Assembly: GCA_015059735.1 (NCBI GenBank)
Contig: SUZX01000010.1
Span: 1-64,000 of the forward strand
DNA: 64,000 nt
DNA from: Rikenellaceae bacterium
Lineage (GTDB): Bacteria; Bacteroidota; Bacteroidia; Bacteroidales; Rikenellaceae
Reading direction: 5' to 3'
Positions 54,150 to 62,314 of the stretch are shown piece after piece; position 1 is the stretch's first letter; each line of letters opens with the position of its first letter. The notes beneath the pieces were generated by a model. The model ran no database searches. It was not told where the DNA came from and saw nothing but the letters and a program-made list of their open reading frames with translations. The position numbers and the translations under genes were made by a program.

Positions 54150-56051
54150 ATGAAAAAGATATTGTATATGATATGGTCGTTTGCCGCTATTTGCGGTGCG
54201 ATCGGATGTAGTGATGACGGAGACGAGCTTATGCCCGGAGCTACTGAACACTATACGGCTACAACTATGATTTTCACTGCTGACCGTAGTGAACAAGTGG
54301 TATCTCTGAACATTAAAGGCGATGACTATACGGTTTATACGCCTACTGCTGATGGTTGGATCACTTACCATAAAGCTGCTGGTCAGTTGAAAGTTATGGT
54401 ACAGTCCAATATGACTTCTGAGGTTCGTGAGTCGAAAATTGTTGTTATTTCGAACGGTATCCAAGAGACCATTCCTGTTGTTCAGGATATCTACCGTCCT
54501 ATGTTGTTCAAAACCGACTTGTTGATGCGTGGCTTGGGCGGTACTCGTGAGTTCCCCTTTGAGTGTACTTGTGAAGGTCCTTTCACTATCGAGGTTGATG
54601 CTCTCTCTAAAAGTTGGTTGAGCGCAGAACTCAACGAGGAGACCGGTATCTTGAAGTTGGCTGCTGAGGGACAACCGATTGGTTCGTCGCAACGTACAGG
54701 TAAAGTTATCGTTAAGGCTACTTCGCCTCTGGGTATTCCTGCCTCTTTCGAGTTGCCGGTTATTCAGTCGGCTGTTCGTGGTGAGAGCTATGTCTTTACC
54801 ATGCCCGATTTCTCGGAGTCGCGTGTATATAAAGTAATGTACAATGGTACACAACTCGCTGAGGTCTGCATGGAGTTCCTCTCCGATAACAATGCTACTT
54901 CAGAGACTGTGAAGGTTGATTGCCAAGCTATCGTGGTTTATCCTATTGGTGAAGATGGCAAAGCTGACCTCGCACAGGGTTATGTTGCTAAGGTTATCAA
55001 AGCCAATACCGGCGAATATGTTTACACTTATGCTGCTCCTACCACTCCTATCCATGGTGGAACTGTAGCTTGGGACAAAGAGACCAACTCGATCATTTCT
55101 TATCGTGATGGTGTTCTCGAAACTGCTCCCAACCGTATTTGTATCCCGGGTGACGACGTTATCGGTCACGAGGTAGTTGCAAGTGCTCTCGAATGTACAG
55201 TAGAGCCCGACCTCGTTTACGACAACCGTCCGAACGACACGCCGCGCACTTACTCGATCGTTAAGATTGGTACTCAGTATTGGATGCGTGAAAACCTCAT
55301 GGCTAAATGCTGGGTTGACGGTGAAAAGATCCCGACATCGACTATCGAAGAGCGTTATAATGCCAGAAAACCGACGGCCGTAGTTATCGCAAAAAAAGAT
55401 GGGACAACCACGTTGTTCCCGGATATTTGGACCGATGATCCCGTAGATGCACAGATTATCGAGGAGCAAATCCAAAAGACCGGTGTGATGTATAACTTCA
55501 ACTGTATCAACCGTATCACTATTCCGGAGAGTCAAACCTATATCGACTACTGGATGAGCACGCTGGGTCACTATGTCGATCTGCCGGTCGATGGCGATGT
55601 GCTCGCTCCCGAAGGCTGGATGGTTTGCAGTCGCGATCAGCTCGTTACGTTGCGTGATTATGTCGATGAACCGAGTATCAAAATTGATGGTTCGGCTAAT
55701 GGTCCCCGTATGCGTCGTATCCGCAACTTGGATGCATACCCATCGCTTTCCTACAAGCTACTCTTCGGCTATGAGGACGAGGATATCACCGGTATGAACT
55801 TGATTCTTACACCGCGTCACAACGGTACTGTCCTCTCAGATGGAGCGTTGAAAGACCAATTAGGTTGGCCGAGCTCAGTTAACAACTCTTACCAGTTGAC
55901 GCGTACATGTTGTCAGTTGCGTAACAATGCAAATACCGCATGGACTGATGGTACTGCCGGTTTTGTGACCTTTACGACACAGAATGGTTCTTATTACAAC
56001 TATTTCTATAATATGACTCGTATTTGGGGTGTTCGTTGCATCCGTAAATAA
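54150..56051 (+). CDS. BACON-FISUMP surface lipoprotein 1
   Basis: A 633-residue lipoprotein (lipobox-like GAIGC, Cys20). Residues about 30-115 form a BACON-type domain (YTVYTPTADGWITYHK, VRESKIVVISNGIQETIPV). A second BACON-like domain covers about 120-208. A linker module follows (SYVFTMPDFSESRVYKVMYNGTQ onward). From about 355 there is a FISUMP/C-type-lectin-like domain (TYSIVKIGTQYWMRENLMAK, DVLAPEGWMV, and the end GVRCIRK). It is the first of four tandem paralogues and the least similar to copies 2 and 4. It probably presents binding sites beside the SusCD complex. Confidence 0.85.
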   Translation: MKKILYMIWSFAAICGAIGCSDDGDELMPGATEHYTATTMIFTADRSEQVVSLNIKGDDYTVYTPTADGWITYHKAAGQLKVMVQSNMTSEVRESKIVVISNGIQETIPVVQDIYRPMLFKTDLLMRGLGGTREFPFECTCEGPFTIEVDALSKSWLSAELNEETGILKLAAEGQPIGSSQRTGKVIVKATSPLGIPASFELPVIQSAVRGESYVFTMPDFSESRVYKVMYNGTQLAEVCMEFLSDNNATSETVKVDCQAIVVYPIGEDGKADLAQGYVAKVIKANTGEYVYTYAAPTTPIHGGTVAWDKETNSIISYRDGVLETAPNRICIPGDDVIGHEVVASALECTVEPDLVYDNRPNDTPRTYSIVKIGTQYWMRENLMAKCWVDGEKIPTSTIEERYNARKPTAVVIAKKDGTTTLFPDIWTDDPVDAQIIEEQIQKTGVMYNFNCINRITIPESQTYIDYWMSTLGHYVDLPVDGDVLAPEGWMVCSRDQLVTLRDYVDEPSIKIDGSANGPRMRRIRNLDAYPSLSYKLLFGYEDEDITGMNLILTPRHNGTVLSDGALKDQLGWPSSVNNSYQLTRTCCQLRNNANTAWTDGTAGFVTFTTQNGSYYNYFYNMTRIWGVRCIRK

Positions 56052-56062
56052 TTAAACATTGA

Positions 56063-56100
56063 GTAACGTGGGGAATGGTTTTACCCCATTCCCCCGTTAC
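56063..56100 (+). terminator. Intercistronic hairpin between lipoproteins 1 and 2
   Basis: GTAACG and CGTTAC form the base, with GGGGAATG pairing CATTCCCC above. It recurs with compensating changes at 60168-60204. There is no T-run; it may be a partial terminator or mRNA stabiliser that sets expression levels within the operon. Confidence 0.6.
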
Positions 56101-56117
56101 TCTAAAACATTAAGACT

Positions 56118-57235
56118 ATGAAACGATTTTTATATGTATTGTTGTCGTTTGCAGCTGTCAGTTTTGCTGTCGGATGTAGCGAAGACGATGCGATAACCCC
56201 CGCACCGGAGGATCCGATTGAGAATCCTTTGGTTTACGAGGTTGATCAGGTTGTTTTCGGATCGCAGAAATCGGAGAAGGTTGTAACGCTTCAAAACATC
56301 GAGAGCGATAATTTCATGATCACGAAGCCCGCCGCAGACAAATGGGTATCATTTAAGAAAGGCGAGGGTAACACGATCGTCGTATCGGTCAAAGCCAACG
56401 CAACCGACATTCGCGAGTCGAAGATTACGGCTATTTCGGGTCAGATTGTGGAGGAGATCCCGATCTGGCAGGATGCCCCTCGTAGCATCAAGTTCCCGCA
56501 GATTCCCGATTTGCGCGGTACGGGTGGCTCTACGACATTTGGTTTTACGGCTAACATTGCAGCTCCGTTTGAGGTAAAAGTTGCCGATGCCGACCAGTCG
56601 TGGTTGGATGTAACGGTGGATCAGGATAACAAGACCGTTACCGCTACGGTAGGTCAGAACATTCCGAAAGCCGGTGATCGTACTGGAACGTTCACGATCT
56701 CGGGTTACTCGGAGTTTGGCGACTATATCGAGACCGAAGTTCCGGTAACACAGGTTGGTATCGATCGCCCGAACTACAAGTTCTCGTTACCCGATTTCTC
56801 GCAGTCGAAAGTTTACAAGGTAATGCTTGAAGGCCAACAGATCGCCGAGATTTGCTTGGAGTGGTTGGGTAGCGAGAATGCCGCTGACGGAGTTTCGGTT
56901 GATGCACAGGCAGTGGTTGTCTATCCGATGGCTTCGAATGGCAAAGCCGACCTTTCGAATGGTTATGTTGCCAAGATTGTCAAGGCTAACACCGGTGTGA
57001 ATGCCTATACCTATGCCGCTCCGACAACTGCTGTTCATGGTGGTAAGGTTGTATGGGATACGGCCAACAACTGCATTTCGGCCTATACCGCTGGCACCGA
57101 GGCTGAGCCTGTCGAGACGCTGGTTATTCCTGCCGATAATTTAGTCTTTGGAACGGAGACTTTTGCCGACTTGACCGAGCTCACTTCTATTGAGCCTGAT
57201 GTGGTTGTTGATAATCGTCCGAACGATACACCGCG
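56118..57235. repeat. Duplicated N-terminal cassette, copy A
   Basis: Nearly identical DNA to 60222-61340, except for short divergent patches near 56570-56605, 56640-56670 and 56824-56845. Similarity falls off abruptly around codon 373. Confidence 0.85.
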
Positions 57236-58040
57236 CACCTATACCGTTGTTAAGGTTGGTACGCAGTATTGGATGGGCGAGTATCTGAAAGCCCGTTGCT
57301 TTGTCGATGGTACGAAGATCGGTAATGCTGAGGTGAAATCGGGCGGAGAGTGGACCAAAGCTCTTAGACCGCTGTGTTGTGTTGCAAATCTGAATGAGGC
57401 AACGGGTTATTGGGATGTATGGAATGCCGAAACTGCCGATGCTATGGAGGCTGCCATACAGCTCTCGGGTGTGTTGTACAACTACAACTGTATCAACAAT
57501 ATTACATTGCCTGAGGATACCGCTGCATTTACTACTTGGTGGCAAGCAAATTATGCTGAAAAAGACGATCTGCCGGTAGAAGGTGATGTACTTGCTCCTG
57601 CGGGTTGGATGGTTCCTTCTCTGACACAGGTTGCTAAGTTGGAAACTTACATTGCTGATAATAATTCTTATGCAGGACTTGAAGGTGTTGCCGATAAGAA
57701 TCCGAAATATCGCACTTTCTGTCGTAGAATTTGTGATTATAGCAAGAATTTGCCGCAAAGTTGCGTGCTTCCGTGGGCTATGGACGAGAATATCACAGGA
57801 TTAGGAATTACTGTAACTCCTCGAATCCAAAACGGTTCTGCTTTCCGTAAGGGTACGAACTCTGCAACTGCATGGGATTGGCGTACTTCTACCCACTGCT
57901 TGACTCGTACATTCCGCAAAACTGTATCATCTGGAACGACCTCCGGTTTCTATCTTATTACCACTCAAAACGGTGGTTTGGATAACTCCTATTTCTATGA
58001 TATGAGATTCGGAATGGTTGTTCGTTGCATCCGCAAATAA
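56118..58040 (+). CDS. BACON-FISUMP surface lipoprotein 2
   Basis: A 640-residue lipoprotein with the same plan as its neighbours: signal with lipobox (FAVGC, Cys20), two BACON-type domains (about 30-120 and 122-213), a linker module (NYKFSLPDFSQSKVYKVM), and a FISUMP-type C-terminal domain from about 373 (TVVKVGTQYWMGEYLKAR, LAPAGWMVPS, end VVRCIRK). Residues 1 to about 373 are almost the same as in lipoprotein 4 (60222), but the last 265 differ strongly. The shared part is nearly identical in DNA as well, apart from a few divergent patches, which indicates recent duplication or gene conversion. Confidence 0.85.
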   Translation: MKRFLYVLLSFAAVSFAVGCSEDDAITPAPEDPIENPLVYEVDQVVFGSQKSEKVVTLQNIESDNFMITKPAADKWVSFKKGEGNTIVVSVKANATDIRESKITAISGQIVEEIPIWQDAPRSIKFPQIPDLRGTGGSTTFGFTANIAAPFEVKVADADQSWLDVTVDQDNKTVTATVGQNIPKAGDRTGTFTISGYSEFGDYIETEVPVTQVGIDRPNYKFSLPDFSQSKVYKVMLEGQQIAEICLEWLGSENAADGVSVDAQAVVVYPMASNGKADLSNGYVAKIVKANTGVNAYTYAAPTTAVHGGKVVWDTANNCISAYTAGTEAEPVETLVIPADNLVFGTETFADLTELTSIEPDVVVDNRPNDTPRTYTVVKVGTQYWMGEYLKARCFVDGTKIGNAEVKSGGEWTKALRPLCCVANLNEATGYWDVWNAETADAMEAAIQLSGVLYNYNCINNITLPEDTAAFTTWWQANYAEKDDLPVEGDVLAPAGWMVPSLTQVAKLETYIADNNSYAGLEGVADKNPKYRTFCRRICDYSKNLPQSCVLPWAMDENITGLGITVTPRIQNGSAFRKGTNSATAWDWRTSTHCLTRTFRKTVSSGTTSGFYLITTQNGGLDNSYFYDMRFGMVVRCIRK

Positions 58041-58050
58041 GCATACTCTT

Positions 58051-58095
58051 CTTCGAGGAGGGGTGCCGGAGAGCATCCGGCAACCCCACCCGAAG
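58051..58095 (+). terminator. Intercistronic hairpin between lipoproteins 2 and 3
   Basis: GGGGTGCCGGA (58060-58070) pairs with TCCGGCAACCCC (58076-58087) with a one-base bulge, and CTTCG (58051-58055) pairs with CGAAG (58091-58095). No T-run; unrelated in sequence to the hairpins before copies 2 and 4. Confidence 0.6.
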
Positions 58096-58155
58096 AGTTG
58101 ACGAGTTACATAAAATTGAAAAGTTAAAAACAAGCTTTTACTTAAAAACTTGATT

Positions 58156-60156
58156 ATGAAAAAAATGTTATTTACACTCTGGTCGCTGGTAGCAGTTTTT
58201 GCTTTGACCGGATGTAGCGATGACGACAAAGACCTTACTTCGGGTGACGTGGTGCACAAGGTAGGTACGGTCTATTTCATTGCCGATGAGTCGTCGCAGG
58301 TTGTACCCCTGCAAAATATCAAAACCGATGAATTTACCGCATGGCGTCCGGATGCAGATAGCTGGCTCACTCTTGAACATCTCGAAGGCAACCAGTTGAT
58401 CGTCCGCGTTGAGGAGAACTTCGGTAGCGTTCGTACTTCGAAGATCACGGTGCGTTCGGGTAACGTGATTGAGGAGATTCCCGTATATCAGATGGAGAAA
58501 CGTTCGGTACGTTTCGACGGTCTTGATGTGGTTAAGTTGCGTGGTATTGGTGAGACACAAGATATTCCGCTCTTGATCTCGAACATGGAACCTCCCTATA
58601 CGGTTGAGAGTGAGGCTACTTGGGTAAATGCCGTGATTATTGATGCTAATCAACCCACTCCCGATCCTACTCCCAATCCCGATGATCTTACTCCTGCTCC
58701 GGCAAATCAGCCCGTTGTAGGTGGTCAAAGCAAAATCATCATGCGACTGACTATGGAGGAGAATGTTCCGGGTGCCGGTGAGCGTACTGCTACGTTGACT
58801 GTCAAAGGTTTCTCGTCTTCGGGTAGCGAGGTTTCGTATAAAATTTCGGTTAGTCAGGCTGCTACTTATCGCAAGAACCTTTCGTTCTCGATTCCCGAAT
58901 TTACCGATTCGAAAGTCTATAAAGTATTGGCCGAAGACGGTACGCAGATCGCCGAGATTGCAAAAGAGTACTTGAACGATCAGAACAATGCCGCTGCCAA
59001 TATTGATATGGTTGCTGCTGTGGTTTACATGATGGGCGAGAATGGCAAAGCCGACCTTTCCAATGGTTACATTGCACAGGTTTACAAACTCAACACCGGT
59101 GAAATGCCCTATTTGTATCGTGAACCTGATTTCAACGAAGAGATCTATGGTGGTACTATTTCGTGGAGCGAGAGAGACAACTGCATCGCAACTTACACGA
59201 AAGGTACGTTAAAAGCTGCTCCCGAGAAACTCTATATCCCGGGTGATGATAATTCGCTTACTGTGGAGGAACTTTCCAATGTTGTGGAGGCTAATGTTGT
59301 AGCCGATGTTGTCGAGGACAATCGTCCGAACGACACGCCGCGCACTTATAGCGTTGTGAAAGTCGGTACACAGTACTGGTTGGGCGAGAACCTGAAAGCC
59401 AAATGTTTTATCGACGGTACGCAGATCAGTTGTGGAACCACAGACGACTGGGGTGCTGCACAGAAACCGTTGGTTGCTGCAACGTCACTTTCCTATACCA
59501 TTTATTTGGATGTTTGGAATGATGCCGAAAATGCCGAGGCTATTGAGGCTGAGATTGATAAGCATGGTTGTATTTACAATGGCTTCTGTATAAACAATAT
59601 GTCTGTTGTCGGCGACTATCCGGCTACCCTTGAAGGTGCTACATCTTTCATACAAGCTACCATGCAAGTCGGACCGCTGGATCCTGCGGGCAATGCACTT
59701 GCTCCGGAAGGTTGGTTGGTGCCGACCAAAGATGAAACTCAGGCGCTTTACAACTATGTTGTGGATAACACCAGCTATGCAGGTTTGCAGAATGTACCTG
59801 AATCGAATCCTACCCGCACGACTCGTTTGCGTAAGATCATCGATGTATCAAATGTGATGAACGATCCGAATAACACGTCCGGTGTAGATCTTACTTTGCC
59901 GTGGGCAATGGATCAGAATATCACAGGCCTGGCTCTTTGTCCAAATGCATGCTTGACAAAAGGTGCTAAATATAAAGATCCTTTTGCAAGCAATCAGAAT
60001 ATGTTGTTCCATACACGTAATTTATTGCATAATACCACCGGAAACAACACTAACCCTTATTCGGCATTTGTCATGTGGGGAAATTATCAGGGTGGTATAA
60101 ATAAAAACTACTTCGCCATTTTCTATGGCACACCGATACGTTGCATCCGCAAATAA
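58156..60156 (+). CDS. BACON-FISUMP surface lipoprotein 3
   Basis: A 666-residue lipoprotein (lipobox ALTGC). Its plan is that of its neighbours: two BACON-type domains, linker module (NLSFSIPEFTDSKVYKVL) and C-terminal FISUMP-type domain (YSVVKVGTQYWLGENLKAK, ALAPEGWLVPTKDE, end PIRCIRK). A Pro/Asp/Asn-rich insert of about 25 residues (TPDPTPNPDDLTPAPANQP) interrupts the second BACON-like domain near residues 167-186. It is clearly diverged from copies 2 and 4 over its whole length. The start ATG is 58156; the frame is open from a TTG at 58150. Confidence 0.85.
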   Translation: MKKMLFTLWSLVAVFALTGCSDDDKDLTSGDVVHKVGTVYFIADESSQVVPLQNIKTDEFTAWRPDADSWLTLEHLEGNQLIVRVEENFGSVRTSKITVRSGNVIEEIPVYQMEKRSVRFDGLDVVKLRGIGETQDIPLLISNMEPPYTVESEATWVNAVIIDANQPTPDPTPNPDDLTPAPANQPVVGGQSKIIMRLTMEENVPGAGERTATLTVKGFSSSGSEVSYKISVSQAATYRKNLSFSIPEFTDSKVYKVLAEDGTQIAEIAKEYLNDQNNAAANIDMVAAVVYMMGENGKADLSNGYIAQVYKLNTGEMPYLYREPDFNEEIYGGTISWSERDNCIATYTKGTLKAAPEKLYIPGDDNSLTVEELSNVVEANVVADVVEDNRPNDTPRTYSVVKVGTQYWLGENLKAKCFIDGTQISCGTTDDWGAAQKPLVAATSLSYTIYLDVWNDAENAEAIEAEIDKHGCIYNGFCINNMSVVGDYPATLEGATSFIQATMQVGPLDPAGNALAPEGWLVPTKDETQALYNYVVDNTSYAGLQNVPESNPTRTTRLRKIIDVSNVMNDPNNTSGVDLTLPWAMDQNITGLALCPNACLTKGAKYKDPFASNQNMLFHTRNLLHNTTGNNTNPYSAFVMWGNYQGGINKNYFAIFYGTPIRCIRK

Positions 60157-60167
60157 TTAAACATTGA

Positions 60168-60204
60168 GTAATATGGGGAACGGTTTTTTCCGTTCCCCTG
60201 TTAC
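60168..60204 (+). terminator. Intercistronic hairpin between lipoproteins 3 and 4
   Basis: The counterpart of 56063-56100: GTAATA/TGTTAC at the base and GGGGAACGG/CCGTTCCCC above. Sequence changes between the two copies keep the base pairs. Confidence 0.6.
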
Positions 60205-60221
60205 CCTAAAACATTAAGATT

Positions 60222-61340
60222 ATGAAACGATTTTTATATGTATTGTTGTCGTTTGCAGCTGTCAGTTTTGCTGTCGGATGTAGCGAAGACGATACGATAA
60301 CCCCCGCACCGGAGGATCCGATTGAGAATCCTTTGGTTTACGAGGTTGATCAAGTAGTTTTCGGATCGCAAAAGTCGGAGAAGGTCGTAACGCTTCAAAA
60401 TATCGAGAGCGATAATTTCATGATCACGAAGCCCGCCGCGGACAAATGGGTATCATTTAAGAAAGGCGAGGGTAACACGATCGTTGTATCGGTCAAAGCC
60501 AACGCAACCGACATTCGCGAGTCGAAGATTACGGCTATTTCGGGTCAGATTGTGGAGGAGATCCCGATCTGGCAGGATGCCCCTCGTAGCATCAAGTTCC
60601 CGCAGATCCCCGATTTGCGCGGTACGGGTGGCTCTACGACTTTTGGTTTTACGGCTAACATTGCAGCCCCGTTTAAGGTTGAAGTAGCCGAGGCCGATCA
60701 ATCGTGGTTGGATGTAACGGTGGATCAGGATAACAAGACCGTAACGGCTGTTACCCACCAAAATGTACCGAAAGCCGGTGATCGTACTGGAACGTTCACG
60801 ATCTCGGGTTACTCGGAGTTTGGCGACTATATCGAGACCGAAGTATCGGTAACACAGGTTGGTATCGATCGCCCGAACTACAAGTTCTCGTTGCCCGATT
60901 TCTCGCAGTCGAAAGTTTACAAGGTAATGGAGAACGGTCAGCAAATCGCCGAGATTTGCTTGGAATGGTTGGGTAGCGAGAATGCCGCTGACGGAGTTTC
61001 GGTTGATGCACAGGCAGTGGTTGTCTATCCGATGGCTTCGAATGGCAAAGCCGACCTTTCGAATGGTTATGTTGCCAAGATTGTCAAGGCTAACACCGGT
61101 GTGAATGCCTATACCTATGCCGCTCCGACAACTGCTGTTCATGGTGGTAAGGTTGTATGGGATACGGCCAACAACTGCATTTCGGCCTATACCGCTGGCA
61201 CCGAGGCTGAGCCTGTCGAGACGCTGGTTATTCCTGCCGATAATTTAGTCTTTGGAACGGAGACTTTTGCCGACTTGACCGAGCTCACTTCTATTGAGCC
61301 TGATGTGGTTGTTGATAATCGTCCGAACGATATACCACGT
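60222..61340. repeat. Duplicated N-terminal cassette, copy B
   Basis: Partner of 56118-57235. The hairpin-bearing spacer and the last codons of the gene before it are also shared, so the duplicated unit begins before the start codon. Confidence 0.85.
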
Positions 61341-62204
61341 ATCTATCCGACGGTAAAAGTCGGCACGCAGTATTGGTTGACGAAGGATTTGAGAGCTCGT
61401 GTTTTTAGAAATGGTGAGAGAATCGGTATTGCAGCAAGTAATGCTGAACTTAATTCGGGTATGAAACCCTATTGTTGTGTCAACGCCTACGTTCCTCAGG
61501 ACGATGGCTCTACCAAGCTCACTTGTATATTCGATGTTTATAGTTCTGAGCATGCGCAGACTATTGAATCGGAACTTGAAAAACATGGTGTATTGTACAA
61601 TGTCAATTGTATCACTAACCTTGTTGTCCCCGATTCCTACGCTTCTCTATATGATTTTACGAAGGCAACTTATACCAATCCCTATGCTGTGACTATCAGT
61701 TCAAGCTTAAAGGGTGCTTATTACTACGACTTCCCGATTGAGGATGATGTTTTGTCTCCCGAGGGATGTTGTGTGCCTAATTTGAACGATCTTATTCTTC
61801 TGAAAAGTTACACGCGAGATGCTACAAAGCATACAGAGCAAGGTGAAACGAATGCTAATAACACTGCTATGCGTCGTGTCCGCGATTTGAGCGATGGTCC
61901 TACTGCTGCTACCCGTATGGAGTGGGCCGATGATAACAATATCACAGGTCTTACCATCACGCTTACTCCGCGAGTATATGGATCAAACGTAAACTATCCG
62001 TCGGGTAATAACTTGACATATATTTATCTCATTTCCCGAACCATAATGCCTTTGCTTATGAGTAATGGTAAGGGTACGGGTGATAAGTATATGGTGACCG
62101 AAAATTGTGGCGTTATTCCTTTTATCGGTCAGTCCGGAGCCTATTTCAACCATTGGTGGGTTGCTCGTCAGGCCGTTTGGGGAATTCGTTGTATCCGGAA
62201 ATAA
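60222..62204 (+). CDS. BACON-FISUMP surface lipoprotein 4
   Basis: A 660-residue lipoprotein. The signal peptide, both BACON-type domains and linker match lipoprotein 2 almost throughout residues 1-373. The FISUMP-type C-terminal domain is different (TVKVGTQYWLTKDLRARVF, then a longer loop with TNPYAVTISSSLKGAYYY, SPEGCCVPNLNDL, and the end GIRCIRK) and about 20 residues longer. The differing domain is the one with the lectin-like fold, so the two proteins probably show different ligands on the same stalk. It is the last of the four tandem copies, followed by a strong hairpin. Confidence 0.85.
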   Translation: MKRFLYVLLSFAAVSFAVGCSEDDTITPAPEDPIENPLVYEVDQVVFGSQKSEKVVTLQNIESDNFMITKPAADKWVSFKKGEGNTIVVSVKANATDIRESKITAISGQIVEEIPIWQDAPRSIKFPQIPDLRGTGGSTTFGFTANIAAPFKVEVAEADQSWLDVTVDQDNKTVTAVTHQNVPKAGDRTGTFTISGYSEFGDYIETEVSVTQVGIDRPNYKFSLPDFSQSKVYKVMENGQQIAEICLEWLGSENAADGVSVDAQAVVVYPMASNGKADLSNGYVAKIVKANTGVNAYTYAAPTTAVHGGKVVWDTANNCISAYTAGTEAEPVETLVIPADNLVFGTETFADLTELTSIEPDVVVDNRPNDIPRIYPTVKVGTQYWLTKDLRARVFRNGERIGIAASNAELNSGMKPYCCVNAYVPQDDGSTKLTCIFDVYSSEHAQTIESELEKHGVLYNVNCITNLVVPDSYASLYDFTKATYTNPYAVTISSSLKGAYYYDFPIEDDVLSPEGCCVPNLNDLILLKSYTRDATKHTEQGETNANNTAMRRVRDLSDGPTAATRMEWADDNNITGLTITLTPRVYGSNVNYPSGNNLTYIYLISRTIMPLLMSNGKGTGDKYMVTENCGVIPFIGQSGAYFNHWWVARQAVWGIRCIRK

Positions 62205-62231
62205 TTGTTCTGAGTATAAGAAATTTTTGTG

Positions 62232-62267
62232 CAATCAGGTTGCCGGCTTGTGTCGGCAACCTGATTG
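62232..62267 (+). terminator. Hairpin between lipoprotein 4 and the C1 peptidase gene
   Basis: A perfect 14-bp stem (CAATCAGGTTGCCG/CGGCAACCTGATTG) with an 8-nt loop. There is no long T-run. It may end most transcripts from the lipoprotein genes and leave the peptidase genes with lower or separate expression. Confidence 0.65.
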
Positions 62268-62314
62268 TGGCAAATAAAAGGAAATACCCAAGCTATATTG
62301 ATAAATAATTGACT

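Noticed and set aside
52566..54854. A 762-codon open frame on the minus strand
   Set aside because: It is antisense to susD and lipoprotein 1, both certain genes, and has no signal, domain or promoter of its own.
54150..62204. Diversity-generating retroelement targeting the FISUMP heads
   Set aside because: C-type-lectin-like heads are typical targets, but I see no reverse transcriptase, no accessory gene and no template repeat. The differences between heads include length changes and are not restricted to adenine positions.
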